Shown one piece after another: positions 9,520 to 19,111 of a stretch of DNA of 64,000 bases (its first letter is position 1; every line of letters starts with the position of its first letter). Source of the stretch: Fodinibius sp. Rm-B-1B1-1. GTDB taxonomy: Bacteria; Bacteroidota; Rhodothermia; Balneolales; Balneolaceae. Position numbers and translations under genes: made by a program. The notes under the pieces were generated by a model. It searched no databases, had not been told where the DNA came from, and saw only the letters and a program-made list of their open reading frames with translations. The DNA lies in contig NZ_JBCFYD010000001.1 in the NCBI RefSeq assembly GCF_038594945.1, positions 310,001 through 374,000 of the forward strand. Direction: 5' to 3'.

Positions 9520-10416
9520 ATGTCTCCCATCTCATTTAGCGTTTCACGCTTTGCGATGGGAGGCATTGCTATGTTTATCGTAATGTATATGCAATATCGC
9601 GCTGAGTGTAACAGCACTTCAGAAAAAGTTGCTTTTATTCCCAAAATTAAAAACAAACACTGGCCCCGGCTATTATTCGTTTCGGTGATAGGAGCAACCT
9701 TAGCCCCTTGGCTTGGCATCGAAGGACTGGGGCTTACTCATGGTGCCCGTGCATCCCTATGGCTGGCGTTGGGTCCGGCTATAAGTACCGGGATCGGCTA
9801 TTTGTTCAGTACGGAACGAATGGGGGCTTTCGGTTACCTGGGAGTAACGCTTGCTGTTATTGGCACTATTATTTTGGCTTGGGATGGATTACAACCTGAG
9901 CAAGGTTACTGGCTGGGTGACCTCATTCTAATCATAGCACTGGCTTTAACAGTCATAGAACTGCACGCCATAAAACCGCTTGCCCGGAAGTACGGCTCGG
10001 TCCCCATTGTAGCATTGCGTACTGCCATTGGAGGTACCCTTTATCTTCTAATTGCAAGTCCAGAGTTAATTGAAGTAACATGGCTGTCACTTGGTCTCTG
10101 GACGTGGATAGCTATTTTAGCGGGTGGTGCCATCGGCGTAGGTGTTGGCCAATGGGTAAAAGTACGCGCTCTAAAAAAGCTGGGGCCTACGCAAGTAGTT
10201 CTATATGGGAACATAGTACCCATTGCAGCTTTGCTTATTGCGTGGCTCAGTATTGGCGAAAATCCCAACGCTATGGAAATTATATCAGCTGTATTTATTA
10301 TTACAGGAGCAATATTCATTCAGGTAATTGACAGCCAAACAGAACCTACTCCGGAAATCCGCAAGAAGAAGGAAGAAGATTTGACCTTTTTTACCCAAAC
10401 AAAATCAGAGAGCTGA
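9520..10416 (+). CDS. EamA/DMT-superfamily transporter, start codon unclear
   Basis: A predicted inner-membrane transporter of the drug/metabolite superfamily, with about ten hydrophobic helices in two EamA repeats. The coordinates begin at the first ATG, but the typical first helix is encoded upstream in the same frame: residues HHGLLILFVFFWGANF and LAEIALTE lie at about 9445-9519. From 9388 to 9519 this frame has no ATG, GTG or TTG, so the natural start is either non-canonical (an ATT lies at 9394) or has been lost. With the ATG at 9520 the protein would lack most of helix 1. The substrate is unknown. A bidirectional terminator follows. Confidence 0.72.
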   Translation: MSPISFSVSRFAMGGIAMFIVMYMQYRAECNSTSEKVAFIPKIKNKHWPRLLFVSVIGATLAPWLGIEGLGLTHGARASLWLALGPAISTGIGYLFSTERMGAFGYLGVTLAVIGTIILAWDGLQPEQGYWLGDLILIIALALTVIELHAIKPLARKYGSVPIVALRTAIGGTLYLLIASPELIEVTWLSLGLWTWIAILAGGAIGVGVGQWVKVRALKKLGPTQVVLYGNIVPIAALLIAWLSIGENPNAMEIISAVFIITGAIFIQVIDSQTEPTPEIRKKKEEDLTFFTQTKSES

Positions 10417-10430
10417 AATCTATGAAAATA

Positions 10431-10458
10431 AAAAAGGCGGGCCTGCCGACCCGCCTTT
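10431..10458. terminator. Bidirectional terminator between EamA and TonB receptor genes
   Basis: GGCGGG (10436-10441) and CCCGCC (10450-10455) pair around an 8-base loop, with an A-run on the left and TTT on the right. It can stop transcription from both convergent genes. Confidence 0.8.
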
Positions 10459-10533
10459 CCACTAATCATCTAAACCATAACTATCTATCTTCTAAAACTT
10501 AAACGACAGCTGTAGCAGAATATTGCGTCTGGG

Positions 10534-12819
10534 TTATAATTTATATTGTAACGTGAAGAAGAAATTACGATCTGCATTTACAAAATAACCCGGTTCGTCA
10601 TTCGCTCCATCACTGTTAGTGTCTACAGGAGTACCCCCTGAATAATAAACTTCATTCTCTAAATTGTTGAACTCTAACCTAAATGACAGCCGTTCGAGCT
10701 CATACGATATAGAGGCGTCAAATACGGTATACGAAGGCAACACCATTTCCGGATCATTCGTAAGCTCCAAGAATGATTCGCTTACATATTTGCCCGTCAA
10801 TCCTATCGTAAAATTATCAAACGGAGTGAAATCTACTCTACTATTTACAATCCAATTGGGACTTAAGATAGGGCTTTTATCAGTGTAGGTATTGCCCGCA
10901 CCAGTCGTAAATGAATCTATCTGACCTTGCATATATGTCATATTCCCCTGGAATGTTAAAAAGTCAGTGGGTAGGTAATTCCACTGAAGCTCGAACCCCG
11001 TCCGGTAACTATTCGGAATATTTTTTCGCTTTTGAACGCCAAAAGCAATGATTTCTCCTATCGGGGCAATTTCGTCTTCGAAATCCATATAAAAGTAGTT
11101 TGCCTGGAGTGCAAGATTTTGATAATTAAGCTTTAGCCCTCCTTCGTAATCATTGACGTATTCCGGATCAAAATTATCAGCTCGCGCTTGCTCATAGTTA
11201 ACTTCTTCTAGTCGAAGTCCACCAAAGATATCTATCCGTGTTGGCTCTCTCCCCATCCTACCTGCAGATACATAGGCTGTAATATTTTCACTTAACAAGT
11301 AACTAACCCCAATTTTAGGATTCAAAAACGTCCAATCCTTTACGATAGAACCCTCCGGGGGGATACCAATGAAGTTATAATCGGGATGGATGGTAAGCTT
11401 GAACGTTCGAAGCTGCAGATCTCCAAAAACCTTAACATTATTATGTGACCATTCAGCTTTTGCGAACCAGCTAAACTCTTTCTTGTTAGAGGTTTCATAG
11501 TAGTAGGGATTTTCAAAATTCGGGGCAAATGACTCTTCATTTTCCCGATCGAAAATATAGCCGTGAAAACCTGAGCTGATCTCCCAATCCCCAGAATCCC
11601 AAAATCCATTTATCATAAGTCCGTAATGATCATTATACAACGGATAATTAATTTGGGCCAAGGTAGAATCGGTATCGGGATAGGTATACAGGTAGTCACC
11701 ACCTGCTCCGCCATAGTAAAGTGAAGCTGTTGTTGAAAATTCATCACTAAAAATATGCGTGTGCTGCAATTGGACTAAACGTTGCCCAAAATCGTCCTTA
11801 TCGTTTTTGTTTAAATAATTGGTGCGCGGGTCATTCTCCAGATCACTTTCTGCAACGGCACTATAACCCAAGCCATTTTTTGAGCCAGCATCAAATGCAT
11901 TGAGCTTTATCATATCGTTTTCACCAAAATATCCGCCAGAAAAGAATAATGAGTTGGCATTTGTTCCGGTATGATTTCTGTAGCCATCCGATAAAATTCG
12001 GCTATAACTACCGTAAAACGACCATTTATCGTTAATCATGCCCGATGACAGGCTGGTATTCATGCGATAACTGTCGAATGAGCCAGCGCCAAACTCGAGC
12101 TGTCCCCCCTGCTCGCGGTCTTCAATATTAACAGATTCAAAATTAATAGATCCCGCATACGATGCCACGCCATTACTGCTGGTACCAACGCCTCGTTGCA
12201 CCTGCACAGATTCGAAGCTGTCGCTGATATCTGTGAAATTAGAAAAGAATACGCCGTGATCAATCATATCATTGAGTGGCACTCCGTTCAGGGTCATATT
12301 AATCCGTTCTTGGCTGATGCCCCTCAGTCGCATGCTACCATAGTTAGTTAGCTTCGTGCCTGATTCGGAGTAGGAAAAGATAGCCGGGGTAAGATTCTCG
12401 AGATAAAAAGTGGGTTGTTCCCCGTTATACACTTCCTCCAACTCTTTCTTTTGAACGGTGCTTTGTGCTACAGGATCATTTTCTTCAGATCTAATGCCCT
12501 GTATCACAATTTCTTCGAGGCTAACTGATGGACTTAGATATACAGTTAGGTCATTTTTAGCCTCTACCTCCTTTGTCTTATATCCCACATAACTAATAGT
12601 TAATATTTGGGAATCTCCTTGAAGATCAAGACTAAAACTTCCATCAGTCCCTGTAACCGTGCCTTTGCTGGCATCAACAACATACACATTGGCCCCCACG
12701 ATGGGTTCTTCGGTCTGCTCGTTGAGTACCTTGCCGGTTATCGTTTGTGCGAAAAGAGAAGTGCTAAAAAAGAATACAAAGCACAGAAATACTGTACTTC
12801 TGAGTAGTTTGGAAAACAT
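10534..12819 (-). CDS. TonB-dependent receptor under TPP riboswitch (predicted thiamin or precursor uptake)
   Basis: An outer-membrane active-transport receptor. The start is the ATG at 12819, which has a CGGAGGA Shine-Dalgarno seven bases upstream, rather than an earlier in-frame codon. The order is signal peptide (ending SLFAQ), carboxypeptidase-regulatory-like domain (about 25-105, with TITGKVLNEQTEEP), TonB plug (about 125-230) and a 22-strand-type barrel ending FTLQYKL. The TPP riboswitch directly upstream indicates thiamin or a thiamin precursor as cargo; riboswitch-linked TonB receptors of this kind are known in Bacteroidota. No inner-membrane thiamin transporter lies next to it, and the tonB gene upstream is separate from the riboswitch. 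Confidence 0.9.
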   Translation of the reverse strand: MFSKLLRSTVFLCFVFFFSTSLFAQTITGKVLNEQTEEPIVGANVYVVDASKGTVTGTDGSFSLDLQGDSQILTISYVGYKTKEVEAKNDLTVYLSPSVSLEEIVIQGIRSEENDPVAQSTVQKKELEEVYNGEQPTFYLENLTPAIFSYSESGTKLTNYGSMRLRGISQERINMTLNGVPLNDMIDHGVFFSNFTDISDSFESVQVQRGVGTSSNGVASYAGSINFESVNIEDREQGGQLEFGAGSFDSYRMNTSLSSGMINDKWSFYGSYSRILSDGYRNHTGTNANSLFFSGGYFGENDMIKLNAFDAGSKNGLGYSAVAESDLENDPRTNYLNKNDKDDFGQRLVQLQHTHIFSDEFSTTASLYYGGAGGDYLYTYPDTDSTLAQINYPLYNDHYGLMINGFWDSGDWEISSGFHGYIFDRENEESFAPNFENPYYYETSNKKEFSWFAKAEWSHNNVKVFGDLQLRTFKLTIHPDYNFIGIPPEGSIVKDWTFLNPKIGVSYLLSENITAYVSAGRMGREPTRIDIFGGLRLEEVNYEQARADNFDPEYVNDYEGGLKLNYQNLALQANYFYMDFEDEIAPIGEIIAFGVQKRKNIPNSYRTGFELQWNYLPTDFLTFQGNMTYMQGQIDSFTTGAGNTYTDKSPILSPNWIVNSRVDFTPFDNFTIGLTGKYVSESFLELTNDPEMVLPSYTVFDASISYELERLSFRLEFNNLENEVYYSGGTPVDTNSDGANDEPGYFVNADRNFFFTLQYKL

Positions 12820-12911
12820 AAGTTCCTCCGTCTTATTTAGTTCATAAGAGCGGGAGATGAACTTGCAAGAAATGCTGATCAATCCGGCAGCAACACAAAA
12901 ACGGCGCTACT

Positions 12912-13000
12912 GCCTTGGTTTCCCTACGCCGGTGTTATCCGGTTCAGGTTCTCAGGGTATGATCTCAGCCTGCTGTTGCAAGCACCCCCAACCTTGGGTG
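12912..13000 (-). ncRNA. TPP (thi-box) riboswitch
   Basis: On the minus strand the conserved blocks appear in order: GGGGTGC, then CTGAGA, ACCC, GAACCTGA, and CCGG followed by CGTAGGGAA. GGTT/AACC can close P1 (12990-12993 with 12917-12920). This is the standard thiamin pyrophosphate aptamer. It sits about 95 bases upstream of the TonB receptor ATG. A CGGCG/CGCCG pair followed by TTTTT just downstream of the aptamer could act as an expression platform, but that part is tentative. Confidence 0.93.
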
Positions 13001-13101
13001 ATTATTATTCATGCCAAAGATAAGGGCATTGATTGGTTTCCTCAAAATTAGTTTGTCAAAAATTTGGTCTACACTCCTAAAACTGCAAGGATTTTCAAAT
13101 C

Positions 13102-13746
13102 CTAATTCTGTAACTGAAAATTAATCGTTTGAGCCGTCTGAACCGGTACAACATTGCCACGTTGACGTCCGGGAACAAATTCCGCTTCCTTGATTACCCT
13201 GATCGCTTCCTCATCACATCCCCCGCCAATACCGCGCAGTATATTTATATTTTCAGCTTTTCCGTCTTTACCCACCACAAACTGTATAATAACCTTACCC
13301 TCTATACCGGCTTTACGAGCCATATCAGGATAATTAATATTATCGTACAACCACTTTTGGCCACCTTTCATTTCAGGCTCCTGCTCTACTACTACAAAGA
13401 ACTCTTCCTCCTCTACGTCTTCTGGTTCTTTGGGTTCCGGAAGCGGCTCATCCATATTTATATCAGCATCGATATTAATTTCCTGATCATCAATAATTTC
13501 ATCATTGGGCACCTCAACGGGTACCTGTGGACGTGGTGGAGGCGGCGGCTGCTCTTCTTGTTTCGTTTGTGTTATTTCTTCCATTTCTACTACTTCTTGT
13601 TCTTGCGTTAAATCCACCTCACTTTGTTGAGATATGAATTGAATCTTACTGGCCCCTATAAATATCCCTAACACAACAATCAGCGATACTTGTAGAATGA
13701 ATATGTAATAGTTACGCAGATCCGACGATGGCTTTTTGTATCTCAT
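13102..13746 (-). CDS. tonB: TonB family energy transducer
   Basis: This protein couples the inner-membrane proton motive force to outer-membrane receptors. One N-terminal membrane helix (about residues 14-34) is followed by an acidic, proline-rich spacer including PPPPPRP (about 45-120). A C-terminal TonB domain follows (about 125-214), with the conserved YPDMARKAGIEGKVIIQFVV and a closing TINFQLQN. Bacteroidota TonB proteins often have this EEE/PPP linker. No exbB or exbD is adjacent. It lies upstream of the riboswitch on the same strand. AT-rich direct repeats of the form TTAATACTAAxTxAGTAG sit just before the start (13747-13785). Confidence 0.9.
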   Translation of the reverse strand: MRYKKPSSDLRNYYIFILQVSLIVVLGIFIGASKIQFISQQSEVDLTQEQEVVEMEEITQTKQEEQPPPPPRPQVPVEVPNDEIIDDQEINIDADINMDEPLPEPKEPEDVEEEEFFVVVEQEPEMKGGQKWLYDNINYPDMARKAGIEGKVIIQFVVGKDGKAENINILRGIGGGCDEEAIRVIKEAEFVPGRQRGNVVPVQTAQTINFQLQN

Positions 13747-13888
13747 ATTAATACTAAGTAGTTAATACTAATTAAGTAGTAATAATATATAATACGTATA
13801 AGTCATTCAAGTCTTATCCAATCATAATCACTTCCAGTATTCGGAAGGAGTAGAACTGCCAACGCTGGAACTTTGCATAGGAGGCATT

Positions 13889-13923
13889 AAAAAACCTGCC
13901 AGGCCATAAGAACCTGACAGGTT
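13889..13923 (-). terminator. Terminator after M14 peptidase gene
   Basis: AACCTGCCAGG (13893-13903) pairs with CCTGACAGGTT (13913-13923), with one mismatch in 11 bp. On the minus strand the stem is followed by six T residues. It lies 33 bases past the peptidase stop. Confidence 0.75.
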
Positions 13924-13956
13924 AAGTAGTGAAATCTATTGCTAAGCTAACTAAAA

Positions 13957-16479
13957 CTAATCGACCATAAATACCGCATTTCCAAATAGCAACTTACCAT
14001 TATACCAGAATGCGCGGAACAGTGGATTATCAACCATATAGACCACCGAGCCGGATCCCATATGTTGTACCCCAAAAGTAAGTGTATTCTTAACCTTATC
14101 TTTTGCTTTGTGACCAATAAAGCCACTCATGTGAGCATCCTCTTTGGCCACTCCTACATTCCAGCCATCTTCAAGATAGGCATAGGAATCAGCATCTAAC
14201 TTTAAGGAAAAGTATTCCTCCTCATATCCGTAGGCAAGCGGGTGGGTATTATCCATTGTAATTTTATACACGGAACCGCTGTTAAAACTGGAGATATATT
14301 CTCGCTGTTGATTACCGTAGGTTTCAAGCAAATCGTCCTGCTCTGGCTCTGAGGAATCCCCGTTTTTATTCGTCAAGCTAAAGCCATCTTTCCCAGCCAA
14401 AAAACTATTTGCATCCTGAACCGCAATCAATTTTCCTCCGTCAGAAATCCACTCCTTAACATCAGCTAATCGACTACTGTCAATACGACTGCTATAATAA
14501 CCGGAAGGTAAAATAAGCACATCGTAGGCACTTAAATCTACCCCGTCAAAATATTCAGTATCAAGCATCGTCAACGGGTATTCAATCTGCTGATCAAAAT
14601 AGTGCCAAATTTCGCCCACTTGATTTGAGGAAGTTCCTTCACCCGATAACATAGCCACACTCGGCTTATTCATATACTGCACAGAAGAAGATCCTAAATC
14701 AAAACCAGACTGGGCAAAACCGGTCTCTACAGCATGTATTTCTTGGTTATGATTTTGAGCAAGCTCCTGCACTTTTTCATCAAATTCCGGCATGTTTTTA
14801 TTATCAGAACGTGTTAAAACAAGCGTACCGGGATCGTACATCCGATCATCGATCTTAAACTCTCCACTGGTAAATCGTACTTTTATATCATGCTTCAAGA
14901 AATCTGAAAGCAGACGCAGATCATCCAGATCTTCCCAACGGGCAATATAGGCATAGGGTTTTTCAGGGAAATTTTGCTGCACTTCGGGTTTTTGATACTG
15001 CTTCGGCTCCACATTAAGCTGATGCGTTAAAGCATATCCATCCAATCCATAGGCATAATGCTGTTCCCAAGCGGTAATATCATACGTTACCGAATCTTCC
15101 AACTCGGGACGTGGTTCAAATAACGTCCGTGCAAGCACGCCCTTGGGCTGGTGGACACTAATTAAATAGTCACCTTCACTAACCCGAACACTTTCGGTAT
15201 TCCCTGTTTGATAATTATACCCGCTTAAGGTTGCCCCGGATTGGGCCTGCCCATACTCAATTTGATGCTCATCCAACAACTCAAACAATGCCTCTAACTT
15301 ATCGGGATTATTATCTTGTTTAATGACAAAGGTTTTATATTCTCCTTCGGGATTATTTTGCGCCGTTTGATAATAGTCAGCAAATTCAGAAACCAGTTGC
15401 TCAGCATTCCTCGAACTTATTTCAACCGTCGACAGGCCTGTTGTATAATGATGGAGCAAGCGATCGCTAAGGGTAAGCGTATCCCCCTCTTCGGTGGTAA
15501 TCCCTAATCCAGCCCGACTGTTTCCGGCCTGTTCGTACGTCATCCCAATCGCCCCATTAAAGATTGGATAGGTATCACCATAGCTGGGATAAAACAGATC
15601 AAAAACTTCGCGTGTAAAATAGAGCCATCCTTCCTCATCAAAATACTTGGCGTTATTTTCACCAATGGTGTGCTGAAAATCAGATTGCCAATCGGTTATA
15701 GCTGGATGAAATGGCTTGGCAGCAGGAGCAAAATAGTAAGGGGAATTCACGCCCTGTTCGTGGAAGTCAACATGGATATGAGGCATCCATTTTTGATACT
15801 CAGCTACGCGGTGACGACTTTCTTTTTGTGTAAGCCAAGCCCAGTCGCGGTTCAGATCAAAATAATAGTGATTCGTTCGTCCACCAGGCCATGGCTCATG
15901 ATGTTCGCGAGCATCGGGATGGACATTCATTTGTTCTCCAACTACGCCCTTGTACCAATCTACGTAACGGTCACGTCCATCGGGGTTTAACATCGGATCC
16001 ATCAGCACAACCGTATTCTGCAGCCACGTTTTAGCTTGGGCATTATCTGCACGAACAAGCTCATAAATGGTCTTCATGGCCGCCTCGCTGCTGGAGGTTT
16101 CATTACCGTGCACATTGTAGCTGAGCCATACAATAGCCGTACTGTCTTCAGTTGGCGTACCGTCTTCTAAACCAGTGCGTTTTAAATTATTTGTCCGGAT
16201 TTCATCCAGTCGCTGCATGTTCTCCGCACTCGAGATAACAGTTAACATCAACTCGCGACCCTCATTGGTGGTTCCATATTGATGACCCTCAACCAGTGGC
16301 GACTGCTCAGTCACATGCCAAAAATAGTCCATTACCTTGTGATGGGGCGTCCACTGAGACCCTAACTCATACCCCAAAAATTCAGATGGGGATTCCAAAT
16401 TAGATTGGGCGTTAATGCTCGTTGAAAAGAGCAGTAAAACAAAAAGTGAATAAAAAAAGCGGGATTTTAACGTTGTCAT
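13957..16479 (-). CDS. Secreted M14 family zinc carboxypeptidase-like protein
   Basis: A predicted periplasmic or secreted metallopeptidase of about 840 residues. I place the start at ATG 16479, which opens directly into a signal peptide (MTTLKSRFFYSLF...INAQ). The M14 zinc site is visible as HGNE (His124, Glu127) and a distal His240 in HVDFHEQG, with a catalytic-type arginine in DLNRDW. After about residue 390 the sequence changes to a beta/alpha region including DVLILPSGYYSS, which resembles a glutamine-amidotransferase-like domain of unknown role. Large M14 proteins of this design are frequent in Bacteroidota. The substrate is not known. Confidence 0.87.
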   Translation of the reverse strand: MTTLKSRFFYSLFVLLLFSTSINAQSNLESPSEFLGYELGSQWTPHHKVMDYFWHVTEQSPLVEGHQYGTTNEGRELMLTVISSAENMQRLDEIRTNNLKRTGLEDGTPTEDSTAIVWLSYNVHGNETSSSEAAMKTIYELVRADNAQAKTWLQNTVVLMDPMLNPDGRDRYVDWYKGVVGEQMNVHPDAREHHEPWPGGRTNHYYFDLNRDWAWLTQKESRHRVAEYQKWMPHIHVDFHEQGVNSPYYFAPAAKPFHPAITDWQSDFQHTIGENNAKYFDEEGWLYFTREVFDLFYPSYGDTYPIFNGAIGMTYEQAGNSRAGLGITTEEGDTLTLSDRLLHHYTTGLSTVEISSRNAEQLVSEFADYYQTAQNNPEGEYKTFVIKQDNNPDKLEALFELLDEHQIEYGQAQSGATLSGYNYQTGNTESVRVSEGDYLISVHQPKGVLARTLFEPRPELEDSVTYDITAWEQHYAYGLDGYALTHQLNVEPKQYQKPEVQQNFPEKPYAYIARWEDLDDLRLLSDFLKHDIKVRFTSGEFKIDDRMYDPGTLVLTRSDNKNMPEFDEKVQELAQNHNQEIHAVETGFAQSGFDLGSSSVQYMNKPSVAMLSGEGTSSNQVGEIWHYFDQQIEYPLTMLDTEYFDGVDLSAYDVLILPSGYYSSRIDSSRLADVKEWISDGGKLIAVQDANSFLAGKDGFSLTNKNGDSSEPEQDDLLETYGNQQREYISSFNSGSVYKITMDNTHPLAYGYEEEYFSLKLDADSYAYLEDGWNVGVAKEDAHMSGFIGHKAKDKVKNTLTFGVQHMGSGSVVYMVDNPLFRAFWYNGKLLFGNAVFMVD

Positions 16480-16537
16480 AATTGATTCTTGATAAGTAAT
16501 AAGCAACGAGTAAAACAGCATTTACTCGTTATTAAAA

Positions 16538-17070
16538 TTAATTGCCGTTCTGTTGTCTTTCCAATTCCATGTCAACCTGTTTCACAACCGTATCTACGAT
16601 AGCATTTGGAATCGGGATTGACAAATTATATAATGCGCAATCTTCCAGTTTTTATCTTTTTTTACAAGCACCCCTGATCCCCGCACCGGACCCAAATTGG
16701 GAGTATCCAGCGACTCGTCGAACCAAGCTGTACTACTTCCATCAGATAAATATACATGTCGTTCAACAGGAGTAAAATCCCACGCCTGCCCCTCATCAAA
16801 ATAGGGGGAAGCCCAATCCTCAAACTCCCAAATCGTCCATCGCTCAGTAGCGTCCGTACCCATAAAAATAGCACTGTCACTTGCAAAATGGCTAAAATAT
16901 CGCTCTGCATTGGCTTCGGATGCTGCTAAATGCCAGTCATCCAGTACCGTATTGATAGACTTTTTTTGCATCTCCTGGGATTTTTGCTGTCCACTTGAAC
17001 ATCCAACAAGTATTCCCACTATCACCAACGAAATGATACGAACTGTCATCTTATATACTATTCTATCCAT
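16538..17070 (-). pseudogene. NTF2-like (SnoaL/DUF4440) lipoprotein, frameshifted near 16630
   Basis: A lipoprotein-type N-terminus (VGILVGCSSG) leads into an NTF2-like domain with DDWHLAASEANAERYFSHFA and RGSGVLVKKDKNWKIAHY. Read straight, the frame ends early with a poor C-terminus at 16594. Dropping two bases within TTATATA (16626-16632) restores HYNLSIPIPNAIVDTVVKQV and continues to a stop at 16538-16540, which is the expected family ending. So this is either a real dinucleotide-slippage frameshift or a sequencing error. The ATG at 17070 is the likely start; one at 17049 is possible. The function of such proteins is unknown. Confidence 0.75.
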
Positions 17071-17346
17071 AGCCAACCCATGTTTACTACTTTAAAAGTT
17101 ATCAAATAGGAATAAACCTAATTTACCCCCAAATTGAAACAATTGTTATAATTCCTGGAAAACCATATAACATGGAGAACCAATATTTTTGGCATCATTC
17201 GTGAATAATTGTGAGTAACCGCGTACTATTTTTGCTGCTCAGCTTCCCTTCAGAAACTTACCGTTTACGTATTTGCAGAACTGCTTAAAACAAGAGGATT
17301 TCTTACCTTTAACAGTCAAAAAAGAAATTCAATATCAATTGCTTTT

Positions 17347-19110
17347 ATGTCTGTAACCAACCAAGAAATTGCCGAACGTCTGCGCGAAATTTATCAATTA
17401 ATGCAGCTTGCCGGTGAAAACCGATTCCGAGCTATTGCTTTTGACCGTGCAGCTCAAACCATTGAATCATTAAATGATGATATCAATGATTATATTTCTG
17501 ATGACTCACTAACTGACATTAAAGGAATCGGCAATTCTATTGCCGAAGATATCAAATCATACGCCGAAACGGGCAAAATTGAAGTGCTCGAAAATCTTCG
17601 AGAACGCATTCCCAAAGGGGTTATCAAATGGTTGGACATCTCGGGATTGGGACCCAAAAACATTGCAAAAATTCATGACCAGCTGGGTATTTCTGAACTT
17701 GATGAACTAAAAGCAGCCTGCCAAGACGGACGTGTTGCTGAACTCGACGGATTGGGAGAAAAATCGGCACAAAAGATTTTGAAATCCATCGAATGGATGG
17801 AACAGTTCGATGAGCGTTGCCGTCTTGATGAAGCTACAGAGGTTGCTGAACCCATCTATAACTTTCTCAAAGATCGCGAAGGGGTTGAAGCTATAGAAAT
17901 AGCTGGCTCACTTCGTCGATCCAAAGAAACTATTGGTGATGTTGATATTTTGATTGGAGCTGATGAAGAACATATTCCTGCTCTTTTTGATGCTTTTGTA
18001 GACCACGAACTGGTCGTTGAAGTATTGGGCCGCGGAGATACCAAGAGTTCTATAAGAACAAAAAATGGCCGACAGGTAGATTTACGTATCGTAAAACCCG
18101 AGCAATTTGCCGCCGCACTCATGTACTTTACCGGTAGCAAAGAGCACAACGTGGTACTACGCCAACGGGCACGAGAACGTGGGTTATCACTAAACGAATA
18201 TGGTCTTTTTAAGTTAGACGATGAGGGAAATACAAATTTTGACGAACCCATTGACTATCAAACGGAAACCGATATTTATCAGCATTTAGATCTGCACTTT
18301 GTGCCTCCAGAGTTGCGCGAAGATCGCGGTGAGGTTGCATTCTTTGAATCTCACGAGTCGATGGACCTTGTCACCAAAGATGACATCCGGGGCGTTTTAC
18401 ATGCTCACAGCACCTATAGCGACGGTAAATTCTCCATTAAAGATATGGCACAAGCTTGTATTGACCGGGGATATGAATACCTTGGCATAACAGATCACTC
18501 CAAAACGGCCGCTTATGCCGGTGGGCTTTCGGTGGATGAAATTCATCAACAGTGGGAAGAGATTGATCAACTTAATGAGGAGTTTTCTTCTGAGGGAATT
18601 GATTTTAGAATCTTCAAGGGCATCGAGTCGGATATACTTAGTGATGGCAACCTGGATTATGGAGACAATATTTTGGAAGGGTTCGACTTTGTGATTGCCA
18701 GCGTGCACAACGGGCTGGATATGTCGCGTGAAAAAATGATGACCCGCTTCCGAAATGCCATCAAAAATCCCTATACCGATATTGTTGGTCATCCAACTGG
18801 GCGTTTGTTACTACAACGCGATGGCAGCGACTTGGATATGAACGAACTTATTGAACTGGCTGCTGAACATAATACAGCCATTGAAATCAACGCGAATCCT
18901 TACCGGCTCGACTTAGATTGGCGCCACGGTAACAAAGCCAAAGACGTAGATTTAATGTCCAGCATTAATCCCGACGCACATAGTAAAAACGGCATTGATT
19001 ACATTCCCTACGGAGTACGCATTGCTCGGAAAGCCAAGTTTGAAAAAGACCGTATCCTCAATACCAAGTCAGCGGATGATCTTGCCTCTTGGTTCCAAAG
19101 CCATCGATAA
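17347..19110 (+). CDS. polX: PolX-type DNA polymerase with PHP exonuclease domain
   Basis: A family X polymerase fused to a PHP phosphoesterase, used in gap filling and base-excision repair. Helix-hairpin-helix repeats fill about residues 50-145 (TDIKGIGNSIAEDI and ELDGLGEKSAQ). The nucleotidyltransferase site GSLRR...GDVDIL has Asp198 and Asp200, with the third Asp245 in QVDLRIV. The PHP domain starts at HAHSTYSDG (His352, His354) and ends near INPDAHS. All these residues are present, so both activities look intact. The 587-residue length is typical of bacterial PolX. It converges on the LacI gene with a one-base gap between stops. Confidence 0.93.
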   Translation: MSVTNQEIAERLREIYQLMQLAGENRFRAIAFDRAAQTIESLNDDINDYISDDSLTDIKGIGNSIAEDIKSYAETGKIEVLENLRERIPKGVIKWLDISGLGPKNIAKIHDQLGISELDELKAACQDGRVAELDGLGEKSAQKILKSIEWMEQFDERCRLDEATEVAEPIYNFLKDREGVEAIEIAGSLRRSKETIGDVDILIGADEEHIPALFDAFVDHELVVEVLGRGDTKSSIRTKNGRQVDLRIVKPEQFAAALMYFTGSKEHNVVLRQRARERGLSLNEYGLFKLDDEGNTNFDEPIDYQTETDIYQHLDLHFVPPELREDRGEVAFFESHESMDLVTKDDIRGVLHAHSTYSDGKFSIKDMAQACIDRGYEYLGITDHSKTAAYAGGLSVDEIHQQWEEIDQLNEEFSSEGIDFRIFKGIESDILSDGNLDYGDNILEGFDFVIASVHNGLDMSREKMMTRFRNAIKNPYTDIVGHPTGRLLLQRDGSDLDMNELIELAAEHNTAIEINANPYRLDLDWRHGNKAKDVDLMSSINPDAHSKNGIDYIPYGVRIARKAKFEKDRILNTKSADDLASWFQSHR

Positions 19111-19111
19111 A

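Noticed and set aside
13129-13611. An open frame opposite tonB (160 codons)
   Set aside because: It arises from the repetitive Pro/Glu linker of TonB read on the other strand; the peptide is unnatural Phe/Tyr/Leu runs.
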